Source: Branchiostoma floridae
Taxonomy: Eukaryota; Chordata; Leptocardii; Amphioxiformes; Branchiostomatidae
Assembly: GCF_000003815.2 (NCBI RefSeq)
Contig: NC_049990.1
Coordinates: 7,527,010 to 7,591,009 of the forward strand
Length of the DNA stretch: 64,000 bases
Reading direction: 5' to 3'
Position 1 is the first letter of the stretch. Each line of letters starts with the position of its first letter. The notes under the pieces were generated by a model. That model was not told where the DNA came from. It did not search any database and saw only the letters and a list, made by a program, of their open reading frames with translations. The position numbers and the translations under genes are program-made. This document shows, piece after piece, positions 61,050 to 64,000 of the stretch.

Positions 61050-61520
61050 TTTAATCGCACTGCAAAGCAAATCTCCGGAGATCTCTACCGGAGGGGGCAC
61101 ATAGGTTTCCAAGTGAAAGGATCGAACAAATAGTCTGGCAATAATCCCCGTTGTATGGGCATGACCGGCTCGGTGATTGAGAGGCGCTGATTGCCGAAGC
61201 TTGTTATTCCGCTCAACTGGGTCTTTACATCCCGGGTGTACGGAGCCCTCGGGCGGGGTGACCTCGGGCCCGTCGGGCTCACCCCGGGTGTAGCGCCGAG
61301 CACACGTGCAGAGGGGTCGCGGGGTCATCTCCCCGCGCACAGGTGTGCTAACAGGTTTGACTTCGGGGCTCGACACTTTAGTGAGATCAAAGGCGCCGCC
61401 GCTAATGTTACCCCCGTAAATTACCGGTATTTGGGCGCACACCGGTGTGAAGGGAAATGGGTGCCCTCCCCCTTTAACCCCTGGCTCACTTCAACCCGAG
61501 GAGCGTGAACCTCGCCGTGA
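61050..61520. other. CpG-rich patch, possible regulatory island
   Basis: C+G and CpG rise well above the AT-rich surroundings. The patch holds E-box-like CACGTG (at about 61302), a TCF/LEF-like AGATCAAAGG (at about 61384) and palindromic CACCGGTGTG. The frames across it on both strands are simply open because of base composition; none has splice context. It may be a CpG island or enhancer; this is inference. Confidence 0.3.
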
Positions 61521-63597
61521 CAGCATGAGGCTCTCTCAAAAAAGCTAATATTATGTGACACGGTCCATGGAAAATTGCCGCGATCTTTACAAGTCTCAAT
61601 GTACCAATTGTCAGGGATATTACGTATCACCTTAACAAATTTCACCCCACAAAAGCCCTTTGAATGGGACATAGAAAATCCTGGCCGGGCCCGATTTGAA
61701 TCTCAATACAAATCCTGCGCTAGGCTCACGCCTCCAGCGACAGTTTGGCTACAATAAAACCAACAAACGCTGCAGTGAAAGAGATCAGTCCCTCATTCAT
61801 CATTGTGGAGGCTTCAAAACATGGCCACTTGGATGTACGAACACATAACGCCTGGAGGGGTTTCAAACGGCATCAGACTCTCTTGTCTCTTCTGTCAATA
61901 GCTTTCAGTCAAACTACATCGTGTGAAAAGAAAAAAAGCCAGCTGCTTTTTCTCTAATACGGTTGGATAAATGCTGTTTTGTCGTTGTGACAAGCGTACA
62001 TTTTGGTCGATTTCTTTCCTTAATGACGTATTTAACAGTTTGTACGTGAAATCTTGGTTAATTGAGAAACTCTGGGATACGATATCAAAGCGTTATCGTG
62101 TGAAACGCGCCTCGGGCCATTAAAATGTTAACAATTTAAACACGCAAATAGGATAACAATGTCCACTAATCCCTCAGCCCTGTTGGAATTATAAACTGGC
62201 ACTGAGAGGGTACAACCAGAGAGAAGCACCTTTATATACTCGTATGAACTTTTATTCCACTGCTTCATACAGTGCTGAAAATATCATTTTTCGTATGCGT
62301 ATGACATAACAAAACATATCTGTTCTTATAATTCCACCATCACAAAGAGGAGAGAAGTCAAACCCTTTTACTAGACTTCTTCACCCATGCCAGCTCGAAT
62401 GTATGTTATCGTCCTATTTTGACTTGTAGTATTGAGATTAAATCTTGCTTGTGCATAGTCCTAGCGTAGCGCAACATTTATCAATATGTGTTCCAGTTCA
62501 AACTTCGTTCTGAAATGTATCATTAAAGTCCGATAAACATTTACGTCTATATATTAAAGAACTGTGACCGTTCCTATATGCAATGGTGACAGTAATACAT
62601 TGTTCCCATTTATTTCATTACACTGTAATACACATTTGTCTTCTTCAAATGTGTACATTTCTGGTGTTTATCTCCCGACGACCCGGTGAGAGGGTGAAAA
62701 GAACGACAACAACAACCCTACACGACCCCGTCATGCGCGAACCTGTCTGTTTGGATTTCTACTCCACAATATCCCAGAGGACTGTCTATCCCAATTTCTG
62801 TCGTTAAAGATTTTCCCCCGTGAAAAAGAAGGTTGAATGCGACGATATGCGCGAATTCCCAGACAGGGTAACATTTCGTACGAACGGCACTCGCCGTAAA
62901 TGGAAAGGTGCAGCGAAAGGTTACGAGATGAATGGTTTTACGTAGGCGAAACAGCGAAACGGGGTCCGCAGGCATTTGCATTCGGAACCAGACTAGCGGT
63001 AAAATATGCGCACTTTTCCACATTGTTCGGGACCCTCTGCTGTGCAGTCGTCTCCAGCTCTTTCAGATGCTTTCATAGAAAGTTGAGCGTGTCTTATTCG
63101 TCCCTTTCAGCCTCTCTCAATAACTGCTGAGAGGGCTGAATGGGGGACAAGCGAGGATGCGTGTCCGCCCTGGCATGACAAATGGCGGCAACTCCGCATC
63201 TCGTTACCATGGCAACGCCCTCTCTCGTAATTTCGTTATATTTTCCCGCCTGTTTTGTGGCGCACTTCAACTCAATCAACCTTTGTGCGCAACTTGTAGC
63301 TGAGGCATGTTTGTTAAATGTCAACCCCCCACTCCCATACAAAAAAAAAAGTTTTAATAGATGTAACGGTACACGTAGATAGACTTGAGGGAAGGGTGGG
63401 AAATATATGGGTGCGCGGACGACCTTGTCAGTCGAAGCGCGCAGCGTAATTACCCCCACCCCTGCTTAATTGTGTCATCCGTCCGAGTGGGGAGATTCCG
63501 GGACGGGGCTCTCACGGGCCGCCGGGTCCATTCCCGGCCCGCCATCCTTCATTCACCGCGCGCTCTAATCTCCAAGCAGATCTTGTTGTGGCAAAGT

Positions 63598-63851
63598 ATA
63601 GTATCATAAGCTTGGGAAGGAGTTAAGCGACTGGTAGTCTGCGTAACACAAATTCTGCTGTCTGGGGCTGTAACTGGCCCCTCCCTGCGGAGGCCAGCGG
63701 ATGTTGGGCGGGCTGCTATAAGCGAGATTAATCAGGATAGTGTTTAGCCGTCAGAGGAGTTTCATTGGCCACAGCGAAGATCTGCGGCAGAACGCACCCG
63801 TAAATCGCTGTGGCCAATGAAACTCCGCCCTTCCCAAGCTTATGATACTAT
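63598..63851. repeat. Nested perfect inverted repeats
   Basis: The outer arms are 23 bases each (63598-63620 and 63829-63851), with core ATCATAAGCTTGGGAAGG and its inverse. The inner arms are 22 bases each (63756-63777 and 63805-63826), with core TTTCATTGGCCACAGCGA and its inverse; each inner arm contains a CCAAT box. All four arms are perfect. Either a foldback element or a paired-CCAAT regulatory structure. Confidence 0.8.
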
Positions 63852-63929
63852 CTTATGCCATTGCTTGGAGGAGACTACGCCCGCTCTACTGCCGTCAGAG
63901 TTTCTGAAAATGTAAGGTCGCGGGAATTA

Positions 63930-64000
63930 AAGTCAAAAAGGACTTTTCGCGGTGGTTTTAAGTTCGTGGTAGCACCAGGCACTGTAGTCTCTTACTGCCA
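63930..64000 (+). mobile_element. GCGGTGGTTTTAA MITE, copy 3, cut by window end
   Basis: AAAAGGACTTTTCGCGGTGG, then GTGGTAGCACCAGGCACTGT and AGTCTCTTACTGCCA match one half of the copies at 51206 and 54826. The other half lies beyond the window. Confidence 0.65.

Larger units (their letters stand above)
55843..64000. other. Eight-kilobase stretch without a recognised gene
   Basis: No exon on either strand could be tied to a family. Contents seen: an inverted repeat of about 80 bases at 55538-55617 just left of this stretch, a repeat-like block at 56250-56560, a GC-rich block at 56680-56775, a repeat at 57000-57250 related (inverted) to 55130-55310, CpG-rich patches at about 61050-61520 and 63400-63720, and the inverted repeat at 63598-63851. 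It could be distal regulatory DNA of a gene outside the window. Confidence 0.45.

Noticed and set aside
61191-61508. 105-codon plus frame in the CpG-rich patch, with minus frames over the same bases
   Set aside because: Frames are open on both strands because of base composition; no splice sites, no family resemblance.
1-64000. CRISPR arrays, bacterial operons, endogenous viral genes
   Set aside because: The window is intron-rich animal DNA. The only regularly spaced repeats are the coding repeats and minisatellites described; no gag, pol or env-like frame was recognised.

Overview
The window is animal nuclear DNA: intron-rich genes with GT-AG splicing, AATAAA signals, tRNA-derived SINEs and many small terminal-inverted-repeat (TIR) elements. 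The gene set (COPS9, LAMP with a vertebrate-type GYxxPhi tail, CLYBL) and the repeat style fit an invertebrate deuterostome. My best guess is a cephalochordate (Branchiostoma); this is inference, no database was searched. All gene models are hand-spliced, and exon phases were checked to sum to whole codons. Layout: (1) 1-3.8 kb, no gene recognised; a SINE fragment and two abutting TIR elements. (2) 3.77-5.96 kb, minus: COPS9, three coding exons, with a same-strand RIIa-domain exon pair inside its first intron. (3) 7.15-15.59 kb, plus: a complete two-domain LAMP gene of 8 coding exons (443 aa), with TFEB-type CACGTGAC sites in introns. (4) 19.74-23.39 kb, minus: gene L, an unrecognised protein (541 aa) with a coiled coil, five 42-residue repeats and a very basic C-terminus. 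(5) 24.98-32.05 kb, plus: a second LAMP gene of 11 exons (642 aa) with three luminal LAMP domains; its cytoplasmic tail lacks the lysosomal GYxxPhi signal, which is present in the -1 frame. (6) 33.82-37.35 kb, plus: gene R (495 aa), the mirror-image paralogue of gene L. (7) 40.1-47.7 kb and 50.2-55.8 kb, minus: two tandem CLYBL genes of nine exons with matching intron phases. (8) 55.8-64 kb: no gene recognised; repeats, CpG-rich patches and a nested inverted repeat. Genes L and R and their promoters lie in two inverted arms (about 18.8-24.4 kb and 32.9-38.1 kb) that bracket the three-domain LAMP gene. Each arm carries a transposon that the other lacks, so each serves as the empty-site control for the other. 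Functionally, the LAMP genes encode lysosomal-membrane glycoproteins, the CLYBL pair mitochondrial citramalyl-CoA lyases, and COPS9 a COP9 signalosome subunit. Genes L and R have no assignable function. The items most worth checking are the LAMP tail frameshift, the CLYBL copy with a catalytic Asp-to-Tyr terminal exon next to a splice-dead relict exon that keeps the Asp, and the inverted duplication itself.
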